Positions 12,738-23,583 of a stretch of 64,000 nucleotides of DNA are shown in pieces. The notes beneath the pieces were generated by a model. It made no database searches. It saw only the letters and a list, made by a program, of their open reading frames with translations, and was not told the origin of the DNA. This DNA is from Pyrenochaeta sp. MPI-SDFR-AT-0127. Lineage: Eukaryota > Ascomycota > Dothideomycetes > Pleosporales > Cucurbitariaceae. The DNA is taken from positions 248,001 through 312,000 of the forward strand of contig JAGTJM010000024.1 in the NCBI GenBank assembly GCA_020747015.1, in the 5' to 3' direction. Numbering within the stretch: the stretch's first letter is position 1; each line of letters starts with the position of its first letter. Both the position numbers and the translations under genes were made by a program.

Positions 12738-14123
12738 TCAATGGTGGCCGTTTATACCGTTGACGCCATTCACACCGTTCACACCATTTACACCGTTCGT
12801 TAGCGGCGCCGAGTCCAATTTTTTGCGGTAGAGCTCGCCACCGCAAGTTCGAAGGCGTTCAGCTGCCTGCTCAGGAGTAATGTCGCGCTGTGGCTCAGCC
12901 AACATCTCGTAGCCTACTTGGAACTTGCGGACTGTAGCACTACGCAGCAGTGGAGGGTAAAAATGAATGTGGAAGTGGCTAGACTCAATCTCGTCGGCTG
13001 TGCCTTGAAGAGGAGCTTGATGGATACCCATACCTTGAAGTCACGTTAGAGGTGATTGCACGGGAAGTATTTCGGAATAACTCACTGTATGGGAATTGAG
13101 TCTCGAAGAGATTATCATATCGCCTCGTGATCTCTGCTATGGCCTCTGCCAACTGTGCTCGCTCCTCTTTGGTGAAGTCGACTAGTGATCGTTTGTGTTG
13201 CCTGGGGACGACCATAATCTCGAATGGCCAGACGGCCCAATATGGTACACCGGCCCAGAAGCTCTCGTTTTCGAAGACAGTCCGCGTCTTTTCTTGAGAT
13301 TCTAATTCTGCGTAGTCTACTAGAAGGTGGGAACCGCTGTGTTCTCGACGATACTTGCTCAGTTGCTGTAATTCTGTGTTGGGCTCTTCGGGAAGCGACG
13401 TGGTTGTCCAGCATTGGCCATGCGGATGTGGATTTGAGCAGCCCATGGCGGTGCCCTTGTTCTCGAAGATCTGCATGTAGCGGTACTGTGCATTCGGTGC
13501 AGCGAGGGGGCCTTGAGATAGCGGCGGTATTCTTGTGGCAGCAGCAAGTTTGGCGAGTGGTGACTTTGGGTCTAGATGTGTCGTGTAAATGTTTGTCCAG
13601 GTTTCTATGATCGGAACAATCTGGGCTGGTGTCATGTCGGCGAGAGTAAGGTTGTGTGATGGTGAAAAACAGATAACATAGCACTTTCCGGTTACAGCTT
13701 CAGCGCGGAGTAATCGGGAAGCCAGGGATCCGTCTTTGCTGTCCGGACGATACTCTTGCTGCTCTTCCATTACGGCACTGTAATCGTTGACAAAGATAAA
13801 AGTGTCTTCAAATTTGGGATTGTGTTCTCCATTTGCCCGAGTGTTTCCAGGACACAGGTAGCACTGTTCGTGGTCAGTATCAATATCAGGTGTGAATACA
13901 GCGGGGTTTCATGCGTACCTCAGAATCATATTCGGGAAGTGTTGTCCTGGACGGCGACTCTTGCATGCCTCTGGACAAAATAAGTTTTCTGTTCGTCCTC
14001 GAGTCCCAGCTTGTTTACTCACTGCCATGGTCGCTTTGTGCGATGCGGAGAAACTAGTATCCAGCTCCCGCGAAGTAGATTGAAGCGCCTGTGGGAGATG
14101 TCGTTCAGAACTGGATCGGCCAT
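12738..14123 (-). CDS. GAL7: Galactose-1-phosphate uridylyltransferase
   Basis: Exons 14123-14023, 13970-13919, 13863-13086 and 13033-12738 give 408 aa. It exchanges UDP between UDP-glucose and galactose-1-phosphate in the Leloir pathway (cytosol). Exon 3 opens with the zinc-binding CYLCPGN motif. The nucleophile motif HPHGQ is at about residues 197-201, with the second His expected to be uridylylated. The block PYWAVWPFEIMVVP is also typical. Exon 4 supplies the metal-binding HFHIHFYPP. The C-terminus ends in about five copies of V-N-G/I-N-G, not part of the family fold. It is transcribed divergently from the Yip1-family gene across 315 bp, with a TATA-like tract about 55 bp upstream. Confidence 0.95.
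12747..12799 (-). repeat. 9-nt tandem repeat encoding Val-Asn-Gly
   Basis: About five near-identical 9-nt units encode the V-N-G/I-N-G run at the C-terminus of the uridylyltransferase. It is an in-frame minisatellite that could vary in copy number without breaking the gene. Confidence 0.8.
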
Positions 14124-14438
14124 GGTGGGCAAAGTTATTCCTTGGACTGTCCTTAAGGTGGATGGCCGTGGGCAGTATATATATCCACTACAGGTGAACA
14201 CGTAAGGAAAGGTGCAAGGGGCGGAATCATCGTTGAGAACTAAATAGTGGCAGTGAGGCCTGTCGTTCGTCCCCTGCACACTAGCGATCAAGCTTTCCCT
14301 GTTGGCGGAAGACTAGCCCTATTGGGTACTGCACCCAACTCGCGCAAGCTGGCTTCAGCATCAGAGCCTCATTCAACAACCCACGATACCAACCGATTGG
14401 AGAATTAACCCGCGCTCCGTCCACGCAGGGTTTTCACC
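14124..14438. promoter_or_regulatory. Divergent promoter GAL7 / Yip1-family gene
   Basis: A 315 bp region between opposite start codons. TATATATA occurs at about 14175-14182, correctly spaced for the minus-strand uridylyltransferase. I did not find a recognisable galactose-activator site. Confidence 0.55.
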
Positions 14439-15433
14439 ATGGCAATGATGCCGAGCGCCGCAACGTCCGGTAATCCCTACGATAACGATGCCGTGGAGCG
14501 TGACCTGATTGATCCGGACGATGGTGGGTTACATGCAGCTGCCTACTCTATCAGTGTTGATAGCTGTACATTAGCTGACGATCAACAGCTACACTTGATG
14601 ACCTAGATGACCCTCTTCAGGGGACATCGGACCGAGCGCCGCTGACGGGAAATATCCAACGGGGGAATGGAAATACACAATCCTACCTGACCTCGAGCAT
14701 CCCTGGCGAAGACCGCCGCGCGCCCACCAACACCATCGACGAGACAGTATGGAAGACCCTCTCGCGCGATATATTTGCCATATTGGAGAAGATGAAGCAG
14801 GTGCTGTATCCCAAGTACCTGCTGGGCGGCATCATGCAGCGCGGCGGCGGCATAGGAGCAGCAGAGCGCGGTGAAGCGAGTGGGTTTGGCGGTGGCCTCC
14901 GAGACATTGCGGGCAGATGGCCAGATGCAGACGTGATTTTGCAAGGTGGCATGAGTGAAGGTCTCAGAGATTGGGACCTGTGGGGTCCGCTCATCTTCTG
15001 CCTGCTTCTGAGTTTGTTCCTTTCGTGGGGAGCAAGGGGCTCGCAGAAGGACCTTGTGTTCTCCGGCGTCTTCGCTTTGGTATGGATTGGAGAAGCGGTT
15101 GTAACATTACAGATCAAGCTGCTTGGAGGGAACATGTTTGTTGGCTCTCCATCTTCACGTATATACTTTGCTAACTCCCTCAGTGCCTTTTTCCAATCGG
15201 TATCGATTATCGGCTACACGCTGTTCCCGCTCGTTGTTGCCTCACTTCTCAGCGCCATTGGAATACCTGTCATAGTCAGGATACCCGTCTACCTCGTTCT
15301 CGTAGCCTGGTCATTGGCAGCAGGAGTGAGCATCATGGGCGGTTCAGGCGTGGTCAGGAATCGCGTTGGCATTGCAGTATACCCACTGTTTGTCTTCTAC
15401 GTTGCGCTAGGCTGCCTTTGCTTCATCAGCTAG
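14439..15433 (+). CDS. Yip1-domain Golgi membrane protein (YIPF6/Yip4-like)
   Basis: Exons 14439-14523 and 14589-15433 encode 309 aa. The N-terminal half is polar and acidic, followed by the motif DLWGPLIFCLLLSLFLSW and about four more hydrophobic segments ending at the C-terminus, the five-span Yip1 layout. Family members bind Rab GTPases and act in ER-Golgi vesicle traffic. The DLWGPL start of the first span is characteristic of the YIPF6/Yip4 branch. The intron (65 nt) contains GCTGAC before CAG and joins in phase 1. It is divergent from the uridylyltransferase. Confidence 0.88.
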
Positions 15434-16299
15434 CGCGGGTTTACTGTTTGGGTTGTAAGAGTAGCTTTGATATAGCAGTAGCAAGTTGTATGATACCCGG
15501 AGTTCTGGCAAGGCATTGATTGTTATGGGCACGATTATGGCGCAAATACATGACAGAAAGCGGCCCACAAAGCTCAGACTTCAGACAAATCTCCGAAGTG
15601 TTTCATGGCCAATTTTTTGCAACATAAAATTTGGCGTGCATATGCGCGGTGTTGATGCCCGTGCCCATGTTTAGCCGTCCACTGTTCCCCACTTCGTCAT
15701 TGGTTCTTTAGGTGCCGGCCTAGACAACACACTCGATCAACGACCGACTGAAGCGCCAGCACTTTGCACTTGTTCGTCCACTCACCACGCACAACACGCT
15801 TTCAACAGTGCTTCCCCTTTTACGTACGCGTTACGGTGCTCATTGTACACTTCCATAACTCACGTCGGCGCATTGGAGTGGAGATTGGTGCAAATAGTGT
15901 TGACAACGCTTTGACCGACTCCTCCATACCGCCCTCTGAGCCTTCGCTCTCCCTTCTCTGTACGAACCAGACCGAGGACACTTCCGCAAACCCATCCGCA
16001 GCACCACATACTACAACGATAGCGCAGGAACCGCTGTCCTGTTGTCTTTTGTTCAGCCCCCAACCAGCCTCGCCGAAGCAAGCCCACCGCCACCTTTCGC
16101 CCCATTCATAGTTGCTATTGTTGCTATCGAAGTTCAAGGGGTCCCAATTCACGCCAGTACCGTACATACCACGACACAGCACACAACAAAGCGCCTCTTG
16201 CTATTGAACAGCTTCCGATTCCAGCTCAGCGTTCCGAACACCCCCACATCGTGCGCACACGACTCCACCAAGGCCGGGAACGACACACCCTAGACAGCT
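15434..16299. other. Intergenic and long leader of RanBP gene
   Basis: No supported gene. The last 400 bases are C-rich and T-rich on the plus strand and probably form the promoter and 5' leader of the gene at 16300. Confidence 0.45.
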
Positions 16300-18167
16300 A
16301 TGACGGGCGCGCCGGAGAATCTTGGCGTGGTAGTTCAACCTAGGACTTCAGCGACTGATGCAGATATCTCCTCAGAAGCGGGCCAGACCTCTCCAGCACG
16401 GAGTGATAAAAGTAGCGATAGCGAGGGCAGACCTGTTAGGGAGAAGCTAAAGGAGACTCGGATAGATGCGCAGGCCGCTGTAGATTCAGTTACGAGTTCT
16501 GATCAGCCTATGAAAGAGATTTCGAACGGCAGCGCCAAACTAAGGGATCAGAGCGCTTCAGGATCAGACAGCGAGCGTGGCCGGTTACGGAGAAAGCGAA
16601 GTCGAGAAGACTTTGAAAAAGACCATGAAGCAGATAAGCAACCAGAGAAAAAAGTGGAAGACGATGTGCGGCATGCGCGCAAGAAGTCAAGAGATATCAC
16701 AAAGGATATCGAGGCTGGCCTTCCTACGAAACCTGCACCAAGCACGATATCGAGAATCGACGAGGCTGATGCGGAAATGACGTCCCCCAACAAGCACACT
16801 TCAGGCACTACAATATCCGAGAAGGCCTCAGGTGTCGACTCGAGTCCAAAGAACAAGCGTACACGCGATCAGATTGAAAAAGACACTGATGTTACCGCGG
16901 AAGACTCTGAAGGGGTACATACAAATGGAAAGCCAGTAGAGAGTGTTGGAGAAGAGCGAGATTCAAAGCGACTGAGGGACAAGGATGAAACTAAGCTTGC
17001 CACAGATGCAGTAGAGTCAAAAACCAAGGTACGAAGCTATGTTATGTCCAAGTGGAGGTTTGAGAAACTAAAACATGGGCAGATCCCACCAGGCAGTGGC
17101 TTTGCGAACACTTCCTTAACATCTCCATTCGCCGCTATTGCCTCCAAGTCTCAAGCACCAAAGACCTCTGGTAAAACCGAGACGACTCCACAAACATCCG
17201 ATGACAAGTTTAAATCATCTGGTTTCAGCGCCTTCTCGAGTTCGGCTGCATCGCCTTTCAGCGCTCTTGCCAGCCCTAAAACGAGTTCTGGCTCTCCTTT
17301 TGGTGCAGCAGCGAGTGGCAACAAACTATCATCTTTTGCTGGAAGTGCTGTCCCATCAGCACCTGTTGGAGGCGGATTTGGAGGGTTCGGGGTTTCAAGC
17401 AAGCTAGCCTTTGGCGGAAGCCCGTTCGGTGGCTCATTGGGAGGCGGCTTCGGAAGTTTGGGAGGTGGCTTTGGAAGTTTGAGTGGGGCCAAACCTGGCT
17501 TGACCTCTTTCAGTACATCTGGAACCCTGGAGATCAAGGGCCTGAAGTCGAAAGCGGACAAACCTTTTGGCGCCGCTGCCAATGGCGACGTTTCTGATGA
17601 GGACGATGGAGACGAGTCTGAGACGGAGAAAGACACGACAGAAGAGGAGCGACGATTGAGTCAGCCGCTCTTATCGCAGCAACGTGAGATATTACAACTT
17701 GAAACACTTTACAGTACTAACTTATCGACAGCGCATGAGACTGGCGAAGAAGGCGAGATAACCATATGGACTGGACGGGCAAAACTTTACACCATGTCTG
17801 GCGAGGCAAAGTCTCGAGCTTGGAAAGAACGTGGCACCGGACCCTTCAAGTTCAACATCACAGTCGACGAGCCAAAGAAGGCTCGCTTTGTGCTTCGTGC
17901 AGACGGAACGCACCGTTTGCTTCTCAACGCCGCAGTTTCTAAGCAAATGGTGTTTGGTGGCGATGCTCAGGGCGAGAAGCCAAAGGATGGGCGCTTGCTG
18001 TTCAATGAGCCAACTGGGGATGGGGTGGTTGAGATGCATTTGCTCAAGGTATGTTATCTACTGATAGATGAGCGTTTGGAGGCGAAGCTAACAATGTGCA
18101 GCTGAAAGCAGAGAATGCTATCAAGCTTTGGGAAGAAGTAGGCAAGGTGCAAGAGTTGGAGTTGTAG
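16300..18167 (+). CDS. RanBP1-domain nucleoporin-like FG protein
   Basis: Best model: exons 16300-17683, 17732-18048 and 18102-18167 (588 aa). The N-terminal half is charged and disordered with repeated KRxRExxEKD-like blocks (for example KRSREDFEKD). A Phe-Gly/Gly-rich zone follows at about residues 290-410 (FGGSPFGG, GGGFGSLGGG). A C-terminal Ran-binding domain contains ETGEEGE, WKERGTGPFKFN and the RLLLNAAVSKQM-type strand. This layout matches Yrb2/Nup50-type cofactors of nuclear transport. The 48 nt at 17684-17731 is called an intron: GTGAGA donor, ACTAAC branch site, ACAG acceptor, and removal restores QQPHETGEEGE. Its length is a multiple of three, so retention would add 16 residues without a stop. 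Confidence 0.88.
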
Positions 18168-19438
18168 GCCTCTTCTACTCTCAGTCTTGCCACTCTTTCT
18201 ATGAACTTTCTGTCAGAGCCCTAATCTACTACATCCGAGCTTGGATACTCAAAGAGTACAGCTCAATTTCTATTTGATGCACGCGAAACTTCACCAGCGG
18301 CTGATTTTCCGTTTGCATGGACCCTTTACGGACCGATTGGGATAGACTTCTCTTCTTGACGATGAACGAAAGTGCGCTTGGGCATTCGGGATGCATGGAA
18401 AATCCGGGTGGAGTTGATCAGTCGGCGACCGGACTGGTATTTTCGGTATTGGAGTGGTTGCCATTACTATCAGCATTGGGAGGTCGGGGTGGCTTTGTGT
18501 CAGTGTGAGCGTTAAATGCATGTACGCGGGGATAGACGCAAGGTACACGAGTTTGACACTTGACGTGTTCACTGTGTAATAGAAACAATTCATTTTACTT
18601 TTTCCAGCGCCTTGCTATTCATTGTTTGTTCTTGGTGGTTGTACAAACAATTGCTTTTCTACATGGATTAGGTCTACACGGGCCAAAGTACTATTGCACT
18701 ACACGCTTACATGACCTGCCCATTGCTTTCTTTTTCCCCTCCCGTCGAGCATGACATGCAGGACCCGCCTGTATCTGTGCATGACCATTCTACATCCGTC
18801 ACTTCCAGACCTAGACTGGCAAGATTCCTACATCCGGAGACCATCGCGCTGGGAATCTTGTTTTCTTTTCCCCTTTCGTCCTCGCGTATCGTTGTCAGAT
18901 CGAATATTTCATGCAGTAATTGGGCCCCTGCTGTCCCTGTCAAAAACGCCCGATTGGAACACCGTGCATATGTGTTGATGGGGCGTGGGTTAATGCACAC
19001 TTATTGCTGCGGAAAGGGTGGTCCTTGTGGCGCCTACGACAAAGAGTGAGATGCTTGGGTGTGCGCCGTACGCTATTGGTTGGACGCAAGGCTGCGCCGC
19101 AGCGTAGTAGTCTTACATATAGCCTGGTAATGCTCACCAGTTGGTACATTCCTATATTCTTGATGAAGTAGGATTCATTAGCAGGCAGAAATCTTTCTTG
19201 ACGTCTTTTGAACTGTGTCCTGCGTTTCCCGAGACTGCCATAGTAGAATATCGAATCCTGATCCACTACGACAACGACCAGACCCAGTCCAGCAAGGCGA
19301 TTCAACAGTATAACACAACGATATCAAGAAGAAGACTTCCGCTCCATACCCATAAGAGGGGTTTTAGCAGAACAGTAATAATTGTGAAGATTATTGAACG
19401 CATCAGGTCTCAGTATTACAGCCGATACGTAAGCGCAC
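18168..19438. other. 1.27 kb intergenic
   Basis: No supported gene. Several open frames of about 100 codons on both strands (for example 18291-18593 minus and 18711-19049 plus) have no recognisable domain. It should contain the promoter of the small gene that starts at 19439. Confidence 0.4.
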
Positions 19439-19970
19439 ATGGCTTACATACCAGCGGGAACACTGGATATCTACACAGTATAATTCCCTTAATCCAGCTT
19501 CTCTTTCTCCTCTTATCATTCTCAGGTCCGCATCTTCGAACCCGATACCCAACCCTCGATGCTCAGGCAACTACATAACGCTGTCGTTTCAGGAGGCGGT
19601 ACATGTATGACATCGCTTGTGGAAGGCCGAGGCTTCATGTAAGTTATCTTATAGTAATACTACTGGCACTGGTCGCCCTCGATACAAGATCTAAGCAGTA
19701 CAAATTAGGTTCTCACTTCCACCGCATGCGCCAAATCCATTGACAAGTTATGCACATGCGAGGTGGCTCGAGGAGGGGTGTTTGTATGTCAGTAAGACAA
19801 CATTGGAGGAACGTGATGCATGCCGAAAGGCGGCCCAAAATGTTCAATGGCGGTTTTCGACCTCAGAAGCGGAACTGGAGGGGGAAAGTGGAGGGAAAGA
19901 CATGAGTTTTGACGATAAAGATCACCCAAATTTACGGCTGCAATGGACGTGGAGCGAGTTGCAAAGATAG
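19439..19970 (+). CDS. Small three-exon orphan protein (137 aa)
   Basis: I do not recognise this protein. Exons 19439-19477, 19526-19638 and 19709-19970 join in frame (13 codons, then phases 0 and 2, 414 nt in all). The first intron has GTATAA and a pyrimidine-rich CTCAG acceptor, and the second has GTAAGT and a TTAG acceptor. The product starts MAYIPAGTLDIYT, then VRIFEPDTQPSMLRQLHN, and its last exon contains ARWLEEGCLYVSK and a charged C-terminus. No signal peptide or membrane segment is seen. Composition is that of a soluble protein, and the frame continues cleanly across both junctions, which chance would rarely give. Exon 1 is the weakest part. It faces the ketoacyl reductase tail to tail. 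Confidence 0.6.
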
Positions 19971-20220
19971 TTCGAGCCAGAAAGAAGCAAGACATTGAGC
20001 ATGCAACGTAAGACCGGAATCGATTCTGGTGTCGTCTATGGTCATGTGCCGATACTTAACGAACATCCCTACGGGTCGTATATTGAAAATTACACTGCCT
20101 TATGTGATTGATGATAGCCACGCAATGTCGATGGTCTTCAAGTCTTGTCGACCATTTCCTCTTGATACAACCTGGAACATGAGAAAATGGTGTCAATGCG
20201 TAGCATCGTACCTAGAACCT

Positions 20221-21317
20221 TTACTGCTTCTTGGCGTCCCGTTCTGCCTTCCTTAACGCACGCCTCCGAATGTCCTCATGCATGTTCCTATTAACCTTGA
20301 CAACAATGTGCGACCTTTCACCTAAGAATCTTGACAAAAACCACTGCATGAGGCCATGGCTCCAGTATGGAGTGCTTGTAAAAGCGACGCCCTGCGCACC
20401 TCCGGATCTGCCAATCTTGTTCAAGGTTGCCTGGACAAATTGCTTCGGATTCGGCACCAATGCAGAGGATCTACGGATCTTGGACATGGCCGTTGTAATC
20501 AGATGTGACTGAACGCACTGCACATGCACACCATGGGGCTGCATCTCAGAGCCAAGAGCAGAAGACCATTGCTGTAGGAAGGCTTTGCTACCAGAGTATG
20601 TTGCAAGGAGAGGCGTTGGGAAGAAGCCACCAAAAGAGGCCATCGTGAGAATGAGCCCACGCTTGCGAGACACCATTCCTGGTGTGACGATGTGTGTGAC
20701 ACGCAGTGTGGCCATGCAATTGATTATGATGATATCATTCATCTCCTGTTTTGGTGTTTCGACAAAGGGCACTGGGATATTATGGCTCAAACCAACATTG
20801 TTGATTAGAATTGCGATATCAAGTCCCTCGATCAATTTCTTGAGATTATGATAATCCGCGTCCTTGTTCAACGCAAAATCCATTGCAAGTGTCTTGACGG
20901 CAATCTTGGGACCATATTTGGAGGTAATGTCGGCTGAGAGGGAATCGAGCTTCGATTTGGTGCGGGAGACAAGGACGAGGTTATAGCCTTTTGATGCGAG
21001 GGAGAGGGCGAATTCTTTGCCTATGCCATCCGACGCGCCAGTGACTAAGGCCCAGCTGCCGCGAGGGCCGAAGCTGGAAAGCTGGCTGGTGTTAAAATGT
21101 TGAAGTGGGGTCAAAGATGCTTTGAGGGAGTAAGAGAGACTTGGACACTTACAGATTTGCCAGGCAGAACAAATAAGCTGAGCAGCACGCGAATCGTGCT
21201 GATTATTGGTGCTGCGAACGAAGCAACGCCTACGAGCAGAAAGCCGTAAACAGCAGCTTGCACAAACGAATTGTTTGCATCGATGCGGACACCGAAAGGT
21301 TCGGTGATGTTTGCCAT
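20221..21317 (-). CDS. IFA38: Very-long-chain 3-ketoacyl-CoA reductase
   Basis: Exons 21317-21153 and 21081-20221 encode 341 aa. It is an ER short-chain dehydrogenase that reduces 3-ketoacyl-CoA in fatty-acid elongation (the Ifa38/HSD17B12 group). An N-terminal membrane anchor (VYGFLLVGVASFAAPII) precedes the NADP motif TGASDGIG. The LINNVG block and the catalytic YSGSK (Tyr and Lys) follow. The C-terminus ends AKKQ, close to a dilysine ER-retrieval signal. The intron has a GTAAGT donor and TTTTAAC branch, and was placed so that LPGKS continues into LSSFGPRGSWALVTG. It is divergent from RPS11 across 289 bp. A related 17-beta-hydroxysteroid dehydrogenase role cannot be excluded. Confidence 0.92.
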
Positions 21318-21606
21318 GACGAGACAAACAAGGGGGGATGAGCGGTAGCGCAGGACTCAGGGCTCGAAGCACTCTGAACAAACCAACAGAACAAAGTGAT
21401 AGGGAAGAAGACCAATTGAGAAGTCAATCTTGACAAGTCTCCCAGCTTGATCCAAAGTTGTCCGAGGGCCGATTGGCACGATTCACTAGCGCCACGCTAG
21501 CGACGGTGCTTGTGTTTTTCCGGTTTCCGTTCTAAGCGAGACACAGCAAGCTGCAATTATTCGGTGTGAACATCACGAAGAACGACAATCCAACCCGACC
21601 GCAACC
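21318..21606. promoter_or_regulatory. Divergent promoter IFA38 / RPS11
   Basis: A 289 bp shared region between opposite start codons. No specific element identified. Confidence 0.5.
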
Positions 21607-22291
21607 ATGGCTACCGAGCTCACGTACGTCTTGCGCCTACTCGAAGGACTCGAACATTTGCTGACTGCAGGATAGTGTCCAGTCGGAGCGCGCCTACCAG
21701 AAGCAGGTACTACCAACCCACTCAACGCGACCTGGAAATCTCAGCATACTAATGGACTGCGATAGCCTCACATCTTCCTCAACCACAAGGTCGGCGGACC
21801 GCGCAAGAACACCCGCAACAGGAGATGGCATAAGGAGGTTGGCCTGGGCTTCCGCACGCCCAAGACTGCCATTGAGGGAACCTATATCGACAAGAAGTGC
21901 CCGTTCACCGGCTTGGTCTCCATTCGCGGCCGTATCCTCACCGGAACCGTCATGTCCACCAAGATGCACCGTACGTTATACCCCCCATACTTGAAAACCA
22001 CGCAGTCGGCGTAGGAGAAGGATCAATTTATGTGGCCTTGGCAGCATGTACTCACAATGTGCAGGTACCTTGATCATCCGCCGTGAATACCTTCATTTCA
22101 TCCCCAAGTACTCCCGTTACGAGAAGCGCCACAAGAACCTTGCCGCGCACGTTTCGCCTGCCTTCCGTGTTGAGCCCGGTGACTCGGTCGTCGTTGGCCA
22201 GTGCAGGCCTCTCTCCAAGACTGTCCGCTTCAATGTTCTCCGTGTACTTCCCCGAAGCGGAAAGGCCGCGAAGCAGTTCTCCAAGTTCTAA
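21607..22291 (+). CDS. RPS11: 40S ribosomal protein S11 (uS17)
   Basis: Four exons (21607-21623, 21676-21706, 21766-21970 and 22065-22291) give 159 aa, the usual eukaryotic length. The first two exons are only 17 and 31 nt. The joined N-terminus reads MATELTVQSERAYQKQ, followed by PHIFLNHK and RRWHKEVGLGFRTP. The uS17 core contains CPFTGLVSIRGRILTG and MHRTLIIRREYLHF, and the protein ends KQFSKF. It binds 18S rRNA in the small subunit. Introns early in the coding sequence and the very short first exon are common in fungal ribosomal protein genes. Confidence 0.97.
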
Positions 22292-22715
22292 GTGCATTTT
22301 AGAGGGATGGAGTCACGGGTTTACGACGAGATAAGGGAAGCGTATGGCCTGATTGGCAAGAAACGTGATGGGTTTCGATATGGTCGTCAAAACTCTGCGT
22401 CTGGGTTGAGGAATCGGAGTCCAATGGGCCATGTATGTTCTCCAGCTATGATCAATGAAAGCCCTCGGATGGTCAAACAAGCCACCGAGGCGGGTCAAAA
22501 GTCCAACATATTGCACAGACGACAATGGTGATGTAGAGTGACGGGCGATACTTTTCCCAAACCGAGCCTTTTGCGACTACTCCTCATGGCGCCATAAATT
22601 GATTGTAGCATGTCGTGAGTTCCCAGTATATATTAATGTTACTTCCCGTCTAAATCCCGTCGCGTCTTCTCAAACATTTCATGTCTCTATAACTTAATTT
22701 TGTACTCTCCTTACT
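22292..22715. other. Convergent 3' intergenic RPS11 / ERG28
   Basis: 3' untranslated regions of RPS11 (+) and ERG28 (-). No further feature recognised. Confidence 0.5.
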
Positions 22716-23256
22716 CTATGCCTTTACGTAATAACCCCATTGCAAAAACATCCAAATAAGTGAGGTATTAGCCACAATAATCGGTCCCGCAAGTGGCTTT
22801 CCCCATCTCGTGGTCCCGAACACCCACCACTCACTCATAAAGTGCAACCATGCGACAGCATAGCTCCACATAGCCAACTGGTAAAATGCACCATTGTTGA
22901 TATTGTAAGCGGCATAAAGCCGGATAATAGATGTGAGAAAGGTCCAGGTGCCGAATGTACGACTGGACAGTGCAGTTACGTGCTTTGGTGTTGTTGGGGG
23001 AGGATCGATGGGCGTGGGGTTGTAGACGCGTGAAGTAAAGTGGAGTGTCGAATAGGCTTGGGCGCTGTTACCTATGCTGATGACAGCAACCTGTGTATTC
23101 GAAGTCAGCCCTTTGCTTGGGAGTATCTAAGAGTGATACGTTTGAAGTATGAAATCTGTGTTTGGTGCGTTGAAGGTAGAATCAATAACGTACGAAGAGT
23201 AGCCATTTTGGTAGCAGACCCTCAGCAGGAGGAAGATAGGATAGCAGAGAGGCCAT
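22716..23256 (-). CDS. ERG28: Ergosterol biosynthesis scaffold protein Erg28
   Basis: Exons 23256-23194 and 23090-22716 join in phase 0 to give 145 aa, the usual length. Erg28 tethers the C-4 demethylation enzymes (Erg25, Erg26, Erg27) at the ER. The N-terminus reads MASLLSYLPPAEGLLPKWLLF. Exon 2 begins VAVISIGNSAQAYSTLHF and contains FGTWTFLTSIIRLYAAY, MWSYAVAWLHFMSEWWVFGT and a final hydrophobic span, matching the four-span Erg28 fold. The intron has a GTACGT donor and CACAG acceptor. The gene is easily missed because the second exon lacks an early ATG. It shares a 327 bp divergent promoter with the kinase-like gene. Confidence 0.94.
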
Positions 23257-23583
23257 TTGGCGCGATTGGGACCTCGAACCAGACTCAGAGATAGCAGGAG
23301 GGATGTAGACGTGTTAGAAGTTGTTGATTATATGGAGATCTAGTAATCTCAGAACAGCTGAGCCCAGTATACGCTAAAGACTTTTTGGGCGATTAGACGC
23401 CTGGCTGGTGGCCAAAGCGTGAGGTACCACCGCTTGCTTCGCTCTTCAGGGAACCAAAGCACCGAGCCACCCTCATAGAATCACCAGATCTAATATATCT
23501 CATCAAGCTACTCAATTCTCCCAAAATTCACTCTTTTCTTCTATATTACCGCCCATGGACACTTGAGCTTTTTCAAGCTTGAT
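23257..23583. promoter_or_regulatory. Divergent promoter ERG28 / kinase-like gene
   Basis: A 327 bp region between opposite start codons. No sterol-response element is evident by eye. Confidence 0.45.

Noticed and set aside
18291..18593. 100-codon minus-strand frame beyond the RanBP gene
   Set aside because: Pro/Ser-rich, no domain, overlaps the likely 3' region.
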